NCBI GenBank assembly: GCA_020830965.2
Contig: JACCFC020000006.1
Location: forward strand, 62,001-126,000
Source: Neisseriaceae bacterium TC5R-5
GTDB lineage: Bacteria > Pseudomonadota > Gammaproteobacteria > Burkholderiales > Chromobacteriaceae
Length of the DNA: 64,000 bases
Reading direction: 5' to 3'
Position 1 is the stretch's first letter. The number at the start of each line of letters is the position of its first letter. A model generated the notes under the pieces. The model was given only the letters and a program-made list of their open reading frames with translations. It ran no database searches and was not told where the DNA came from. The position numbers were made by a program, and so were the translations under genes. Shown here piece after piece: positions 30,277 through 39,695 of the stretch.

Positions 30277-30317
30277 TTGATAGAAGTCAAGTAGGTGATT
30301 TGTTGTCTTAATATAAT
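30277..30317 (+). promoter_or_regulatory. FNR/ANR-type promoter of the cco operon
   Basis: TTGATAGAAGTCAA at 30277-30290 differs from the FNR consensus TTGAT-N4-ATCAA at one base. A perfect TATAAT lies at 30312-30317. With a start site about seven bases later the box would be centred near -41, the classical class II activator position. The leader to ccoN would be about 285 bases. Confidence 0.65.
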
Positions 30318-30608
30318 TGCAGTCAAAATGTAAATCAGTATCCGTAAGCTAATTGGCTCGCGCCGAGTAATTGATTTAGAATGCTGGCTTGAATCGGTCG
30401 AGTTTGTGGCACTGCAACATTAGTTGCCTGTTTTGCAGCATGCTCAAGAGCATGGTATCGCTTGCTTAGTCTGTTGATTTTTCAGCGTACCCAAATTTTG
30501 CGGTTTGATCTGCGTGTTGTCGCCTTCCTAGATGTGGGGACGGCTGTTAAGACTTCAAGCCGCTATAGTTATGTCTATTTCGAGTTAGCAACTTTGGAGA
30601 AACCTTAA
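30318..30608 (+). other. Long untranslated leader upstream of ccoN
   Basis: If transcription begins near 30324, this stretch is the 5' leader of ccoNOQP. I see no ORF in it and no recognised riboswitch. TTTGGAGAAACC precedes the ccoN ATG. Confidence 0.4.
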
Positions 30609-32033
30609 ATGGAAACGCAATCCACTTATAATTATAAGGTGGTGCGCCAATTTGCCATTATGACCGTGGTGTGGGGCATAGTCGGTATGTTGGTGGGGGT
30701 CATTATCGCGGCCCAATTGGTATGGCCGGAACTTAATTTTGGACCCTGGTTCCATTTTGGCCGTTTACGACCCTTGCACACCAATGCAGTGATTTTTGCT
30801 TTCGGTGGCTGTGGTTTATTTGCCACCTCATATTACGTAGTGCAGCGTACCTGTAATGTGAGATTGATTTCTGACAAGCTAGCAGCCTTCACCTTTTGGG
30901 GGTGGCAACTGGTGATTGTGTTGGCGGCAATTACCTTACCGCTGGGCTTAACCACTACCAAAGAGTATGCCGAGTTGGAGTGGCCGATCAAACTGTTGAT
31001 TGCGCTGGTGTGGATTGTTTACGCCGTGGTCTTCTTCGGCACTATTGCTATCCGTAAAGTTAAACATATTTATGTGGCGAACTGGTTCTACGCCGCGTTT
31101 ATTCTAGCGGTTGCCTTGCTACATATTGTGAATGGCTTAGCCATTCCGGTGTCGATGTGGAAGTCTTACTCTATATACTCCGGTGCTGTTGATGCGATGG
31201 TGCAGTGGTGGTACGGGCACAATGCGGTGGGTTTCTTCCTCACGGCAGCCTTCCTTGGCATGATGTACTACTTTATTCCTAAGCAAGCTGGTCGTCCTGT
31301 CTATTCTTACCGCCTCTCTGTTGTTCATTTCTGGGCCTTGATTTTTACCTATATGTGGGCAGGTCCACATCACTTGCATTACACCGCTTTACCGGATTGG
31401 ACGCAGTCGGTTGGTATGGTGTTTTCACTGGTGTTATTGGCCCCCAGCTGGGGTGGGATGATCAACGGTATCATGACGCTGTCTGGTGCTTGGCATAAAT
31501 TGCGCACTGATCCGATTTTGAAGTTTCTGGTGGTGTCCTTATCTTTTTACGGCATGTCGACCTTTGAAGGCCCAATGATGGCAATCAAAACAGTCAATGC
31601 TCTTTCGCACTACACCGATTGGACTATCGGGCACGTACATTCCGGCGCTTTAGGTTGGGTAGGTTTCATCACTATCGGTTCGCTGTACTATCTGCTGCCG
31701 CGTCTGTTTGGCCGTGAAAATATGTATAGCGTTAAATTGATTGAAGCTCATTTCTGGCTGGCAACAGTCGGGGTCGTGCTTTACATCTCTTCATTATGGA
31801 TTTCTGGGGTGATGCAGGGCTTGATGTGGCGCGCGCTGAATGCGGATGGCACTTTGACTTATGCGTTTGTGGAAGGTGTAAAAGCAACTTACCCTTACCA
31901 TTTTGTCCGTTTTGTCGGTGGTTTCTTATACCTGCTGGGGATGTGTGTGATGGCCTATAACACTTTCCGTACCGTGATGTCCGGTCGACCGGTTGATGCC
32001 AAAATTCCGGCACTTAATGCCGCTGCTCATTAA
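30609..32033 (+). CDS. ccoN: cbb3-type cytochrome c oxidase subunit I
   Basis: Catalytic membrane subunit (474 aa, about 12 transmembrane helices) of the high-affinity cbb3 oxidase, carrying haem b and the b3-CuB centre. Haem and copper ligands are expected at the histidines in [45 protein letters not shown] and [16 protein letters not shown]. It lacks the N-terminal extension of some homologues, as in betaproteobacterial forms. First gene of ccoNOQP; an FNR-like promoter lies upstream. Confidence 0.95.
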   Translation: METQSTYNYKVVRQFAIMTVVWGIVGMLVGVIIAAQLVWPELNFGPWFHFGRLRPLHTNAVIFAFGGCGLFATSYYVVQRTCNVRLISDKLAAFTFWGWQLVIVLAAITLPLGLTTTKEYAELEWPIKLLIALVWIVYAVVFFGTIAIRKVKHIYVANWFYAAFILAVALLHIVNGLAIPVSMWKSYSIYSGAVDAMVQWWYGHNAVGFFLTAAFLGMMYYFIPKQAGRPVYSYRLSVVHFWALIFTYMWAGPHHLHYTALPDWTQSVGMVFSLVLLAPSWGGMINGIMTLSGAWHKLRTDPILKFLVVSLSFYGMSTFEGPMMAIKTVNALSHYTDWTIGHVHSGALGWVGFITIGSLYYLLPRLFGRENMYSVKLIEAHFWLATVGVVLYISSLWISGVMQGLMWRALNADGTLTYAFVEGVKATYPYHFVRFVGGFLYLLGMCVMAYNTFRTVMSGRPVDAKIPALNAAAH

Positions 32034-32050
32034 GGTGCCGAGGAAAAATC

Positions 32051-32665
32051 ATGGATAAGTTACAGAAGTTAATTGAAGAGCATGTTGGTTATCTGATTGT
32101 GCTCACATTGTTAGTGATTAGTGTGGCTGGTCTGGTGGAAATCTTGCCGTTGGCCTTTCAGAAATCGACCACACAAGCGGTGGCTGGTGTAAAGCCTTTC
32201 ACTGCGGTGCAACTGGCCGGACGGGACATTTATATTCGTGAAGGTTGCCATGTTTGCCATACCCAAATGGTTCGCCCTTTCCGCGCAGAAACTGAACGTT
32301 ATGGTCATTACTCAGTAGCCGGTGAGTCGGTGTATGACCATCCTTTCCTATGGGGTTCCAAGCGTACCGGCCCAGATTTGGCTCGCGTTGGTGGCCGTTA
32401 TTCCGATGAGTGGCATCGTGTGCACTTGAATAATCCGCGTGATGTGGTGCCGGAATCGAATATGCCGGCTTTCCCTTGGCTGAGTAAGGATCTGGTCGAT
32501 GCCGATATTATGCCGGCTAAGATGGAGGCCTTGCGTCGCGTAGGGGTGCCTTATACCGATAAGGATATTGCTGAGGCGAAGGCGCAAGTAGAAGGTAAGT
32601 CTGAGCTAGATGTATTGATTATTTACTTGCAAGGCTTAGGTCTTGCTTTAAAGAATGTTCGCTAA
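32051..32665 (+). CDS. ccoO: cbb3-type cytochrome c oxidase subunit II (mono-haem)
   Basis: Membrane-anchored c-type cytochrome of 204 residues. One N-terminal transmembrane segment (residues about 13-36: [23 protein letters not shown]) is followed by a periplasmic domain with one haem-binding motif, CHVCH, near residue 64. [14 protein letters not shown] near the middle contains the likely axial methionine. It passes electrons from CcoP to CcoN. It lies 17 bases after ccoN and just before ccoQ. Confidence 0.95.
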   Translation: MDKLQKLIEEHVGYLIVLTLLVISVAGLVEILPLAFQKSTTQAVAGVKPFTAVQLAGRDIYIREGCHVCHTQMVRPFRAETERYGHYSVAGESVYDHPFLWGSKRTGPDLARVGGRYSDEWHRVHLNNPRDVVPESNMPAFPWLSKDLVDADIMPAKMEALRRVGVPYTDKDIAEAKAQVEGKSELDVLIIYLQGLGLALKNVR

Positions 32666-32668
32666 GCT

Positions 32669-32860
32669 ATGGAATGGATCACAATTGCGCGCTCGCTGTT
32701 CACGGTAGGATGCTTTGCTTTTTTTATCGTGGTGGTATTGCTGGCTTACAGCAAGCGCGCCAAAGCACGCTATGAGGAAGTGGCAAACCTGCCCTTTCTT
32801 GATGACGATAAGGTGCAGGAATCTGAATTAGATCAGGCTGCCAACGGAGCAAGAAAATGA
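32669..32860 (+). CDS. ccoQ: cbb3-type oxidase small subunit CcoQ/FixQ
   Basis: Single-span membrane protein of 63 residues with one transmembrane segment (SLFTVGCFAFFIVVVLLAYS, residues about 9-28) and an acidic cytoplasmic tail. Its place between ccoO and ccoP and its size identify it as CcoQ, which helps stabilise the oxidase. The stop overlaps the ccoP start (32857-32860), implying translational coupling. Confidence 0.88.
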   Translation: MEWITIARSLFTVGCFAFFIVVVLLAYSKRAKARYEEVANLPFLDDDKVQESELDQAANGARK

Positions 32861-33771
32861 GTGATTTCGTTAGCGAATTTTGGAGTATCTGGATTACCGT
32901 GATCGTGTTGGGTGGGCTGCTTTGGCTGGCTTATCTGGTGTTTTCCCAATCTAGAATTAAGGTCGCAAAAGACCAAAAAGTAGAGATTACCGGTCATGTG
33001 TGGGACGGTGATTTGTCTGAATATAATCATCCGCTGCCACGCTGGTGGATGATGATGTTTTATCTCACTCTGGTTTTTAGTGTCGTTTATCTGGTGCTCT
33101 ATCCTGGCCTGGGTAGCTGGAAAGGTGTGCTGGGTTGGAGTGCGATTGCTCAGTATCAGGCGGAGCGCGCTAAAGCAGAAGCTCAGTTTCAGCCGATGTA
33201 TGATCAGTATCTGAAGCAGGATGTCAAAACGGTAGCGGCCGATCCCAAGGCTCAGGAAATGGGTAAACGATTGTTCCAGACATACTGTATTCAATGTCAT
33301 GGCGCTGATGCTCGTGGGGCTAAGGGCTTCCCCAATCTGACTGACAAAAAATGGTTGTGGGGTGGGTCGGTTCAGGACATTCATGCCACCATTACCAATG
33401 GTCGTCATGGTCAGATGCCAGCGTGGGGCGCAGCCTTTGGTGAGGAGAAGGTAAAGGATGTCGCTAACTATGTGCTGTCTTTGTCTAATCGCAAGCACGA
33501 CACGGAGCGAGCCAGCCGAGGCAAGGAAACTTTTGCTGCGGTATGTGCTACTTGTCATGGACCGCAGGGCAAGGGTAATCAGCAGTTAGGAGCCCCTAAT
33601 CTGACAGATAATAATTGGCTGTATGGCGGAACTGAAAAAGTGATCATTGAGACCATAACTAATGGACGCAATAATCAAATGCCTGCCTGGAAAGAGTTTT
33701 TGGGGGATGGCAAGGTTCAGTTGTTAACTGCTTATGTTTGGAGTTTGTCCAATAATCCCAAAGAGCAGTAA
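32857..33771 (+). CDS. ccoP: cbb3-type cytochrome c oxidase subunit III (di-haem)
   Basis: Di-haem cytochrome c of 304 residues and entry point for electrons into the cbb3 oxidase. Two N-terminal hydrophobic segments are visible (about 10-30 and 62-85). The periplasmic part has two CxxCH motifs, CIQCH near residue 147 and CATCH near 231, each followed by a Met-containing NGRHGQMPAWG or NGRNNQMPAWK segment. Overlaps ccoQ by four bases. Confidence 0.95.
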   Translation: MSDFVSEFWSIWITVIVLGGLLWLAYLVFSQSRIKVAKDQKVEITGHVWDGDLSEYNHPLPRWWMMMFYLTLVFSVVYLVLYPGLGSWKGVLGWSAIAQYQAERAKAEAQFQPMYDQYLKQDVKTVAADPKAQEMGKRLFQTYCIQCHGADARGAKGFPNLTDKKWLWGGSVQDIHATITNGRHGQMPAWGAAFGEEKVKDVANYVLSLSNRKHDTERASRGKETFAAVCATCHGPQGKGNQQLGAPNLTDNNWLYGGTEKVIIETITNGRNNQMPAWKEFLGDGKVQLLTAYVWSLSNNPKEQ

Positions 33772-33783
33772 GGTTGGGAACCC

Positions 33784-33817
33784 AAGCGTATCGCCTGCTA
33801 TTGCGGGCGATACGCTT
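33784..33817 (+). terminator. Strong hairpin between ccoP and ccoG
   Basis: AAGCGTATCGCC at 33784-33795 pairs perfectly with GGCGATACGCTT at 33806-33817 around a 10-base loop. No T-run follows, so it may be an RNA stabiliser or partial terminator separating the oxidase from the assembly genes. Confidence 0.6.
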
Positions 33818-33919
33818 ATATAGCTGTGGCCACTTCGTCTGGTTGCGATCAAATGCAAGTATTTGCTGCCATCGCACCCATATCTTTTGTAGTGTAAAGC
33901 TCTCCCTGGGAAGTCCATC

Positions 33920-35371
33920 ATGTCAAATCCGTTCGAAAATATCCCCATCAAAGTAGAGACTTATAAAAAAAATTCAGATCATCAGCCTTCTGCGGTGAGT
34001 GAATCCTTATACGAGTCCCACCGCAAGATATACGTCCGTGCGGTCAAGGGAATTTTCAATACGGGGCGGGTTTGGTTTGTGTGGCTTACTCAGCTGGTGT
34101 TCTTAGGTTTGCCTTGGTTGATGTGGGATGATCGTCAGGCAGTACATTTTGATCTGCTTAATCGTAAGTTCCATCTGTTTGCCCTCACGATCTGGCCACA
34201 GGATTTTGTCTATTTGGCGGCTTTCCTTATGTGTGCCGCATTCGGCCTGTTTGCTTGGACGACGATTGCTGGGCGTTTGTGGTGTGGTTATACCTGTCCG
34301 CAGACGGTGTACACCGAAATCATGATCTGGATTGAGCAATGGGTGGAGGGGGATCGTAATAAACGTATTAAATTGGACCAGTCCCCATTTAGTCTGCGTA
34401 AGTTCAGGCTGAAATTTACCAAGCATGGTTTGATGGTACTGTTCTCCTTGTGGACGGGTTTTTCCCTAGTTGGTTATTTCACACCGATTCGTGATTTGAG
34501 CCTTGCTTTACCACGCTTTGATTTCAGTTCGTGGGAAATTTTCTGGATGCTGTTTTACGCCGGCTTCACCTATTTGCTAGCGGGAGCGATGCGGGAACAG
34601 GTCTGTAAATATATGTGTCCCTATGCGCGTTTTCAGAGCGTGATGTTTGATGCGGATACCCTGATCATTTCTTATGATGAACAACGCGGTGAGCCGCGTG
34701 GTGGCCGTAAGCGCGGGGTAGATTATCAGTCTGAGGGGTTGGGCTCTTGTATTGATTGCAGCATTTGTGTGCAGGTTTGTCCGGTGGGGATTGATATTCG
34801 TAATGGCCTGCAATACGAGTGCATCGGATGTGCCGCCTGTATTGATGCCTGTGATGATGTGATGGATAAAATGGGCTACTCGCGGGGCTTGATTCGTTAC
34901 ACTACCGAAAATGCATTAGCAGGTAACTACCCGGAGAAAGAAATTTTTTCGCGGATAAAACGCCCTAGAGTATTACTGTATTCACTGTTGTTGTTGATTA
35001 TTCTAGGTGCTTCGGTAGTGTCACTTATCTTGCGTAAGCCCTTTAAGGTAGATGTAATCCGAGATCGTGCAGCGTTAGTACGGGAGACCGATGAGGGTTG
35101 GCTGGAAAATACCTATATTCTGAAAATCATCAATACGACAGAGCAGGCGCAGGATTTCCGTATCACCGCTGATGGTTTGCCACAACTGAAAGTATTGGCG
35201 GATAGTAAAAATATTCAGGTAGCACCAACGGAGAGTGCCAGTGTTACCGTACGGGTGCAGGCTGACCCGCAATATGCAACAAAGGGTAGCCACGCCATTC
35301 ATTTTGTCATTGCATCGACTAACCACCCTGATTTGTCTGTAGAAGAAAAATCTAGTTTTATTGGAGAGTAA
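33920..35371 (+). CDS. ccoG: Cytochrome c oxidase accessory protein CcoG (RdxA/FixG)
   Basis: Polytopic membrane ferredoxin of 483 residues required for cbb3 assembly, thought to reduce copper. Several transmembrane segments occur in the first half (for example VWFVWLTQLVFLGLPWLMW), with conserved CGYTCPQTVYTE and EQVCKYMCPYARFQ. A 2x[4Fe-4S] ferredoxin domain follows: CIDCSICVQVCPVGIDIR and CIGCAACIDACDDVM, around residues 276-315. A further transmembrane helix (about 352-372) precedes an Ig-like C-terminal domain. Confidence 0.94.
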   Translation: MSNPFENIPIKVETYKKNSDHQPSAVSESLYESHRKIYVRAVKGIFNTGRVWFVWLTQLVFLGLPWLMWDDRQAVHFDLLNRKFHLFALTIWPQDFVYLAAFLMCAAFGLFAWTTIAGRLWCGYTCPQTVYTEIMIWIEQWVEGDRNKRIKLDQSPFSLRKFRLKFTKHGLMVLFSLWTGFSLVGYFTPIRDLSLALPRFDFSSWEIFWMLFYAGFTYLLAGAMREQVCKYMCPYARFQSVMFDADTLIISYDEQRGEPRGGRKRGVDYQSEGLGSCIDCSICVQVCPVGIDIRNGLQYECIGCAACIDACDDVMDKMGYSRGLIRYTTENALAGNYPEKEIFSRIKRPRVLLYSLLLLIILGASVVSLILRKPFKVDVIRDRAALVRETDEGWLENTYILKIINTTEQAQDFRITADGLPQLKVLADSKNIQVAPTESASVTVRVQADPQYATKGSHAIHFVIASTNHPDLSVEEKSSFIGE

Positions 35372-35375
35372 TATC

Positions 35376-35918
35376 GTGCCGCCAATGCTTGATCCGCTGA
35401 TGAAGCCACCCAGACCCTGGTATAAAGAACCTTGGCCATGGATTTTGTTTGGCTTGCCACTGATTTCGGTCATCGTCGGGCTGGCTTTTTTGTCCGCAGC
35501 TATTGTTTCTGATGATGGCATGGTCACGGATGATTACTACAAACAGGGCAAGGCGATCAATATGGAGTTGCGCCGCGATCAAGCGGCGGCTGAGATGGGG
35601 CTGAGTGCGCAAGTTTTGATTGCTCAGAACGGGCGCAGTATACGAGTGTTAACTGCGAGTAAGGTGGTCTTGCCTGAGAGTATTGAGCTGCACTTTAGTC
35701 ACCCCTCTCAAGATGATTTTGATTTGCAAGTCACTTTACAGCGTAGTGGTAATCATCTCTATCAAGGTGTATTGCCTACTATGCTTGCTTTAGCTGACCA
35801 TTGGTATTTGCAACTGGCAGATAAGTCGAAGAAATGGCGTCTGCAGGGTACTTGGCGTCCGGCAGAAGGACAAGAATTAGAGTTGATCCCACCCGATCTT
35901 AGCCCGGTGGAGGGCTGA
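35376..35918 (+). CDS. fixH: FixH family protein (CcoH)
   Basis: Single-span membrane protein of 180 residues. The transmembrane segment is about WILFGLPLISVIVGLAFLSAAIVS, followed by GMVTDDYYKQGKAINMELRRDQAA, a typical FixH stretch, and a periplasmic beta-rich domain. It assists copper-related maturation of the cbb3 oxidase. I place the start at the GTG at 35376, with GGAG at 35363-35366; the ATG at 35385 is an alternative. It follows ccoG directly and ends 14 bases from the convergent deacetylase gene. Confidence 0.82.
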   Translation: MPPMLDPLMKPPRPWYKEPWPWILFGLPLISVIVGLAFLSAAIVSDDGMVTDDYYKQGKAINMELRRDQAAAEMGLSAQVLIAQNGRSIRVLTASKVVLPESIELHFSHPSQDDFDLQVTLQRSGNHLYQGVLPTMLALADHWYLQLADKSKKWRLQGTWRPAEGQELELIPPDLSPVEG

Positions 35919-35932
35919 TAATGGTTGCGGGT

Positions 35933-36751
35933 TTAGCTGTTGTTGTGCTCGGCGCTAAAGCGAGTGATTTTAACCTCATATTGCAGGCATAAGTCCTCAA
36001 ATGCGTCGCTGGTCAGATAGTCGTACTCCAGCGCGCGGGTAGCATTGCTCGGATCGTCCGGGTCTGTGGTTGTATGGCCAGGATGGCACATTATCAAGCT
36101 TTGGTCGGGGCATTTTTTTAGCCAGATTGGCATAAGTTCGGCAAAGTTCGCTCCTGTGTTCAGGGTACATAAACCGGCAAACCAAGGTGGGGTGTTTATG
36201 TCAGCTTGGTTTGCCAGTTGGGTAAATCCCTTTGTTACGGCTCGCAGGATTATCGCTTTCAAGCGACTGTCGCCAGTATGGCCGAGTTGCTCTGGTGAGC
36301 GCAGGTAGGGCGCTACGTTTGTTGGCCAACGTAGGGCGATAGCTGCTAACAGGGCATTTCGGATGATAGGTAGCGCGTGCACATGCTGATGACCATCAAT
36401 AAAGTCGGGTAAGCGTCCAAAGTATTGGCAGAAACGATCAATTTGCGCCAGAGCGCTATCTTGTATGCTTTGCGGTGATAGCTGTCGCAATTGACTAAGT
36501 AGTAGCCAGTGGAGAAGTGGCCTGGCATCTGCATCGAAGGGGTGAGTCAGGTTAAAATGCAGGCCGATATCGGCATCTCCATCAAAGTGTTTTAACGCAG
36601 TAGCCAAACTAGGCCAATGTGGTGATTGGCTCATCACGCTGGTGGCCGATAGCCGTCGTTTGTCGAGTAAATCCAGGATGCCGTTACTGATGTTGCTGGA
36701 TTGTGCAAAGTCATCCGCGCACAGCGTAAGTCTTTTTATCATAAGTGCCAT
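35933..36751 (-). CDS. YdjC/ChbG-HpnK family carbohydrate deacetylase
   Basis: Predicted deacetylase of 272 residues. Metal and catalytic residues of the YdjC family are visible: CADDFAQ near residue 11, GLHFNLT near 62, DGHQHVH near 119 and MCHPGH near 221. Francisella NaxD, a member of this superfamily, removes the acetyl group of undecaprenyl-phosphate-GalNAc before transfer to lipid A. Here the gene follows GtrA, GT2 and ArnT-like genes in one direction, which favours such a role over chitooligosaccharide use. The start could also be the ATG at 36742. Confidence 0.82.
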   Translation of the reverse strand: MALMIKRLTLCADDFAQSSNISNGILDLLDKRRLSATSVMSQSPHWPSLATALKHFDGDADIGLHFNLTHPFDADARPLLHWLLLSQLRQLSPQSIQDSALAQIDRFCQYFGRLPDFIDGHQHVHALPIIRNALLAAIALRWPTNVAPYLRSPEQLGHTGDSRLKAIILRAVTKGFTQLANQADINTPPWFAGLCTLNTGANFAELMPIWLKKCPDQSLIMCHPGHTTTDPDDPSNATRALEYDYLTSDAFEDLCLQYEVKITRFSAEHNNS

Positions 36752-36756
36752 CAGAT

Positions 36757-37194
36757 TTAATATTGCGGTGTGCCAAAGGCCCAGAGCTTACTCAGCACAA
36801 AAGTCAGTATGGCCACGCTTAGCAGCACCAGCAGTAGTGCAAGACGGCTATCCAGTGAAGTCTGCTCTAGCAGCAAATAGTACATTCCTTCATTCACAGC
36901 AAAACTCAGACAGGCAATACCAAAAAAGCGTGGCAATGCTTGGCGGTGTGGGATGTGCTTGGCACGGAAGGTTTTGTGTCGATGTCCCCAGTAGCTCAAC
37001 TGAAATGCTATTAAGAAACCCAGGGCATTGGCCAGCAAAGGATCAACACCCCAAGGGATGAGTAGGCCGGCGGCGATAATAAAGTGTAAGAGCATCGCAC
37101 TTATGCCAACCAAGCCAAACCAGAAGAGTTCGGTGCTGATTAGCGTTTTTCTAAGCATCGGTAGCACGGGTAGCGGGTGTCGTTGAGTGCTCAT
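36757..37194 (-). CDS. GtrA family membrane protein
   Basis: Small integral membrane protein of 145 residues with four predicted helices (for example LFWFGLVGISAMLLHFIIAAGLL, LLANALGFLIAFQLSYWGHRHKTF and a C-terminal VLLSVAILTFVLSKLWAFG). It matches GtrA/DPMS-like proteins, proposed to help flip undecaprenyl-phosphate-linked sugars. The gene overlaps the GT2 gene by 44 bases, implying coupled translation, and sits immediately before the deacetylase gene. Confidence 0.83.
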   Translation of the reverse strand: MSTQRHPLPVLPMLRKTLISTELFWFGLVGISAMLLHFIIAAGLLIPWGVDPLLANALGFLIAFQLSYWGHRHKTFRAKHIPHRQALPRFFGIACLSFAVNEGMYYLLLEQTSLDSRLALLLVLLSVAILTFVLSKLWAFGTPQY

Positions 37195-38200
37195 ATTGCT
37201 GTTTGTCCTCTGCCGATTTGGCTGGATGAATATGGCTAATCAGGTAGTGAGGACGTCGTTTCACTTCTGTAAAAATACGACCGATGTATTCACCTAGGAC
37301 ACCAATAGATAGCAGCTGTACTCCACCGAGAAAAGTGATGGCAACCACCAGGGTCGGCCAGCCACGCTCTGGATTACCATAAAGCAAAGTCTGCAATAAC
37401 TCCCAGCCACCATAGGTCATTGAGCATAGTGATATGGTACTGCCGATCCAGGTCCAGACTCGTAGCGGCATATTGGAAAAGGCGGTTAAACCGGTGAGTC
37501 CTAAATCTATCAGGCGTCGATAATTAAAGCTGCTTTTTCCCGCACGTCGGTGCTGGGTTTGTGTGGCTATTGCTCGTTGAGTAAAGCCAACCCAGTGATA
37601 CAGTCCCTTCATAAAGCGGTTGCGTTCCGGCATCTGTCGCAAGGCGAGCACAACACGGCGATCTAAGACACGGAAGTCTTGTGTATCAGCGGGCATTTTG
37701 TGTTGGCAGCCACTATTGGCTAGCTGATAGAACGCATGGGTGAAGAGTCGTTTTAGCCATGACTCATCGGTACGATCAGCGCGTACGCTATACACCATAT
37801 CGTAGCCTTGCCGCCATTCCTCTAAAAATACTGGCACCATATCAGGGGGATGCTGAAAGTCGCTGTCTATCAAGACCGTTACATCACCATTGGCATAATC
37901 AAGGCCTGCGGTAAGGGCAATCTCCTTGCCAAAGTTTCGTGATAGCTGGATCAGTGTTACAGGCAGGGTTTGACTACAAATCAGGACTTTTTCAACAGTA
38001 CTGTCTTTGCTGCCATCATCAACCACAATAAGCTCGTGTTTAAACCCAGCTTGCTTGAGCAGATGGTGCAGTGTTTCCAGCATAGGGCTGATATTTTCGG
38101 CTTCGTTATAGGCCGGAATAATACAGCTCACTAGTGGCTGACTAGGGCGCTCCTGAGCACGTAGTGCCAATAAATAAGGAGGAACGAAAGCATCAGTCAT
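37151..38200 (-). CDS. Glycosyltransferase family 2, polyprenyl-phosphate sugar synthase type
   Basis: Membrane-bound GT2 of 349 residues like ArnC, GtrB or Francisella FlmF. The N-terminal GT-A domain has PLVSCIIPAYNEAENISPMLETL, the DDGSKDS motif and DVTVLIDSDFQHPP (the D-x-D-like metal site). Two C-terminal transmembrane segments follow (SNMPLRVWTWIGSTISLCSM and TLVVAITFLGGVQLLSIGVLGEYIGR). It would load undecaprenyl phosphate with a sugar. A TTG at 38239 is rejected in favour of the ATG at 38200, which overlaps the upstream gene by eight bases. Confidence 0.86.
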   Translation of the reverse strand: MTDAFVPPYLLALRAQERPSQPLVSCIIPAYNEAENISPMLETLHHLLKQAGFKHELIVVDDGSKDSTVEKVLICSQTLPVTLIQLSRNFGKEIALTAGLDYANGDVTVLIDSDFQHPPDMVPVFLEEWRQGYDMVYSVRADRTDESWLKRLFTHAFYQLANSGCQHKMPADTQDFRVLDRRVVLALRQMPERNRFMKGLYHWVGFTQRAIATQTQHRRAGKSSFNYRRLIDLGLTGLTAFSNMPLRVWTWIGSTISLCSMTYGGWELLQTLLYGNPERGWPTLVVAITFLGGVQLLSIGVLGEYIGRIFTEVKRRPHYLISHIHPAKSAEDKQQYEHSTTPATRATDA

Positions 38201-39695
38201 GTGACTTGATCTCTCCAAGAGCAGGTTGGGTGATGGCAAGAGGGCGATAGTGCAGTAATAGCATAGTCTGCTGCATGACCTGATAGCTTTGTATTGTTGT
38301 CAAATGCTGGCGAATAGCACTGGGCAGGCTGCTCTCATGTTTTGTGTCAGTGACGACAAATTGGGCTTTGCCATCTGCCAGCCAGCGAGTCAATTGCTGT
38401 GGGTTCAAAGTGGTTTTTACTCTTCCTTGTGAATAAAACTCAGCCGAGAATTCACGCCTGTCATGCCAATAAATCAAGACACTATCCGCTGCCGGGTGTT
38501 GTGCGTGCCAGCCAGCAATCACTGTTTTTTGGGTACGTAAATAAGCACTACTGTTATAAGTATTGATCAGCAAAAATATGCCGAGCAGCATGCCGGAAAG
38601 ACTAGCGATCCACGGTAAGCTGTTGCCGCTAGGTTGATGACGAGCACGTTGCCATAATTCGGCAAAGAGCAAAGCACAGCCAGGCAGCATGGGTAAAGCA
38701 TAGGGGAAAATAATATTACCGGACAAACTGAAGAAGAGCAGAGTCATGCTCGTCCAAAGTGCTAGATAAAGTAACCAGCCATCGTTATCTTGGCATAGTT
38801 TTGACAGCACACGGCCATGCCGACCCAGCCATGGCAGCATGGCAATTGACCAAGGAAGAATGGCGCCCAGTGCATATAGCCAGATCATGCCGCGGGGTGT
38901 CGCATGGGCAAAACCATATTTGTCACCGTGCCAACCAGAATCAAGAAAACGCGCGATATGCTCTCCCATAATATAATAACGCAAAAAGCCGGGAGTGCGA
39001 TATTCCGCCCAATAGTACCAGGGTAAGGCAATCGCCAGCAGCAAGATGGTGCCGTAAATCCAAGGTAGTCTGTACCATAGCTGGCGCCATTGTTTGCGTA
39101 ACAACACCCAACAGAAAATCGGCATGCCGACCAAGACAATAGCTAGTGGGCCTTTTGCCAGCAGACCTAATCCCAGACCGACAAAGAAGAGATAAGGCCA
39201 GTAGCGGCTTTGCTGAGTGAGTGCGCGCCAGAATGCTACCTGGCTGAGGGTGACGCAGAATAATAAGGCCGGGTCGGTCATGACCGTGCCGGCCGCAGCA
39301 AGGAAGAGCAGGCCGCTGCTGAGTATTAGTATCGTAGCAAGGCTGGCATCGCGGCCACTGTGCTGTCGCATAACGGCAGCAGTCAGCCACAAGGTGAGGA
39401 AAGCCAATAGCAGGGCTGGTAGGCGAACAGCAAATTCATTGATGCCAAACACCCCCATTGAGGCTGCCGACAGCCAGGTAGACAATGGCGGTTTGGCCCA
39501 AAATGGGACGTGGTAATCATGCAGTAGAGTGACCCAGTTGCCTGTTTCCAGCATTTTGCGGGCAATCTCAGCATAGCGTGCTTCTGTTGTATCGGTAAGT
39601 GGGATAAGCAACATGCTTAGCAGTCGCAATAGCAATAAAAAGAACAATACGATTTTGGTAAACTGCTGCCAGGACAGGCGAAGAAATATTTTCAT
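38193..39695 (-). CDS. ArnT-like glycosyltransferase (GT39/PMT family)
   Basis: Polytopic membrane protein of 500 residues with about ten or more hydrophobic helices. The N-terminal TDTTEARYAEIARKMLETGNWVTLLHDYHVPFWAKPPLSTWL is the signature periplasmic loop of the ArnT family (4-amino-4-deoxyarabinose or galactosamine transfer to lipid A). The C-terminal periplasmic part (about 390-490) is shorter and more variable. First gene of the four-gene surface-modification operon; divergent from phoB. Confidence 0.86.
   Translation of the reverse strand: MKIFLRLSWQQFTKIVLFFLLLLRLLSMLLIPLTDTTEARYAEIARKMLETGNWVTLLHDYHVPFWAKPPLSTWLSAASMGVFGINEFAVRLPALLLAFLTLWLTAAVMRQHSGRDASLATILILSSGLLFLAAAGTVMTDPALLFCVTLSQVAFWRALTQQSRYWPYLFFVGLGLGLLAKGPLAIVLVGMPIFCWVLLRKQWRQLWYRLPWIYGTILLLAIALPWYYWAEYRTPGFLRYYIMGEHIARFLDSGWHGDKYGFAHATPRGMIWLYALGAILPWSIAMLPWLGRHGRVLSKLCQDNDGWLLYLALWTSMTLLFFSLSGNIIFPYALPMLPGCALLFAELWQRARHQPSGNSLPWIASLSGMLLGIFLLINTYNSSAYLRTQKTVIAGWHAQHPAADSVLIYWHDRREFSAEFYSQGRVKTTLNPQQLTRWLADGKAQFVVTDTKHESSLPSAIRQHLTTIQSYQVMQQTMLLLHYRPLAITQPALGEIKSHD

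Noticed and set aside
30400-30608. Further FNR-like boxes close to ccoN (several TTGAT half-sites)
   Set aside because: Only half-sites; no second half at the required spacing.
32833-33558. Minus-strand ORF of 241 codons antisense to ccoP
   Set aside because: Shadow frame of a clear di-haem cytochrome gene.
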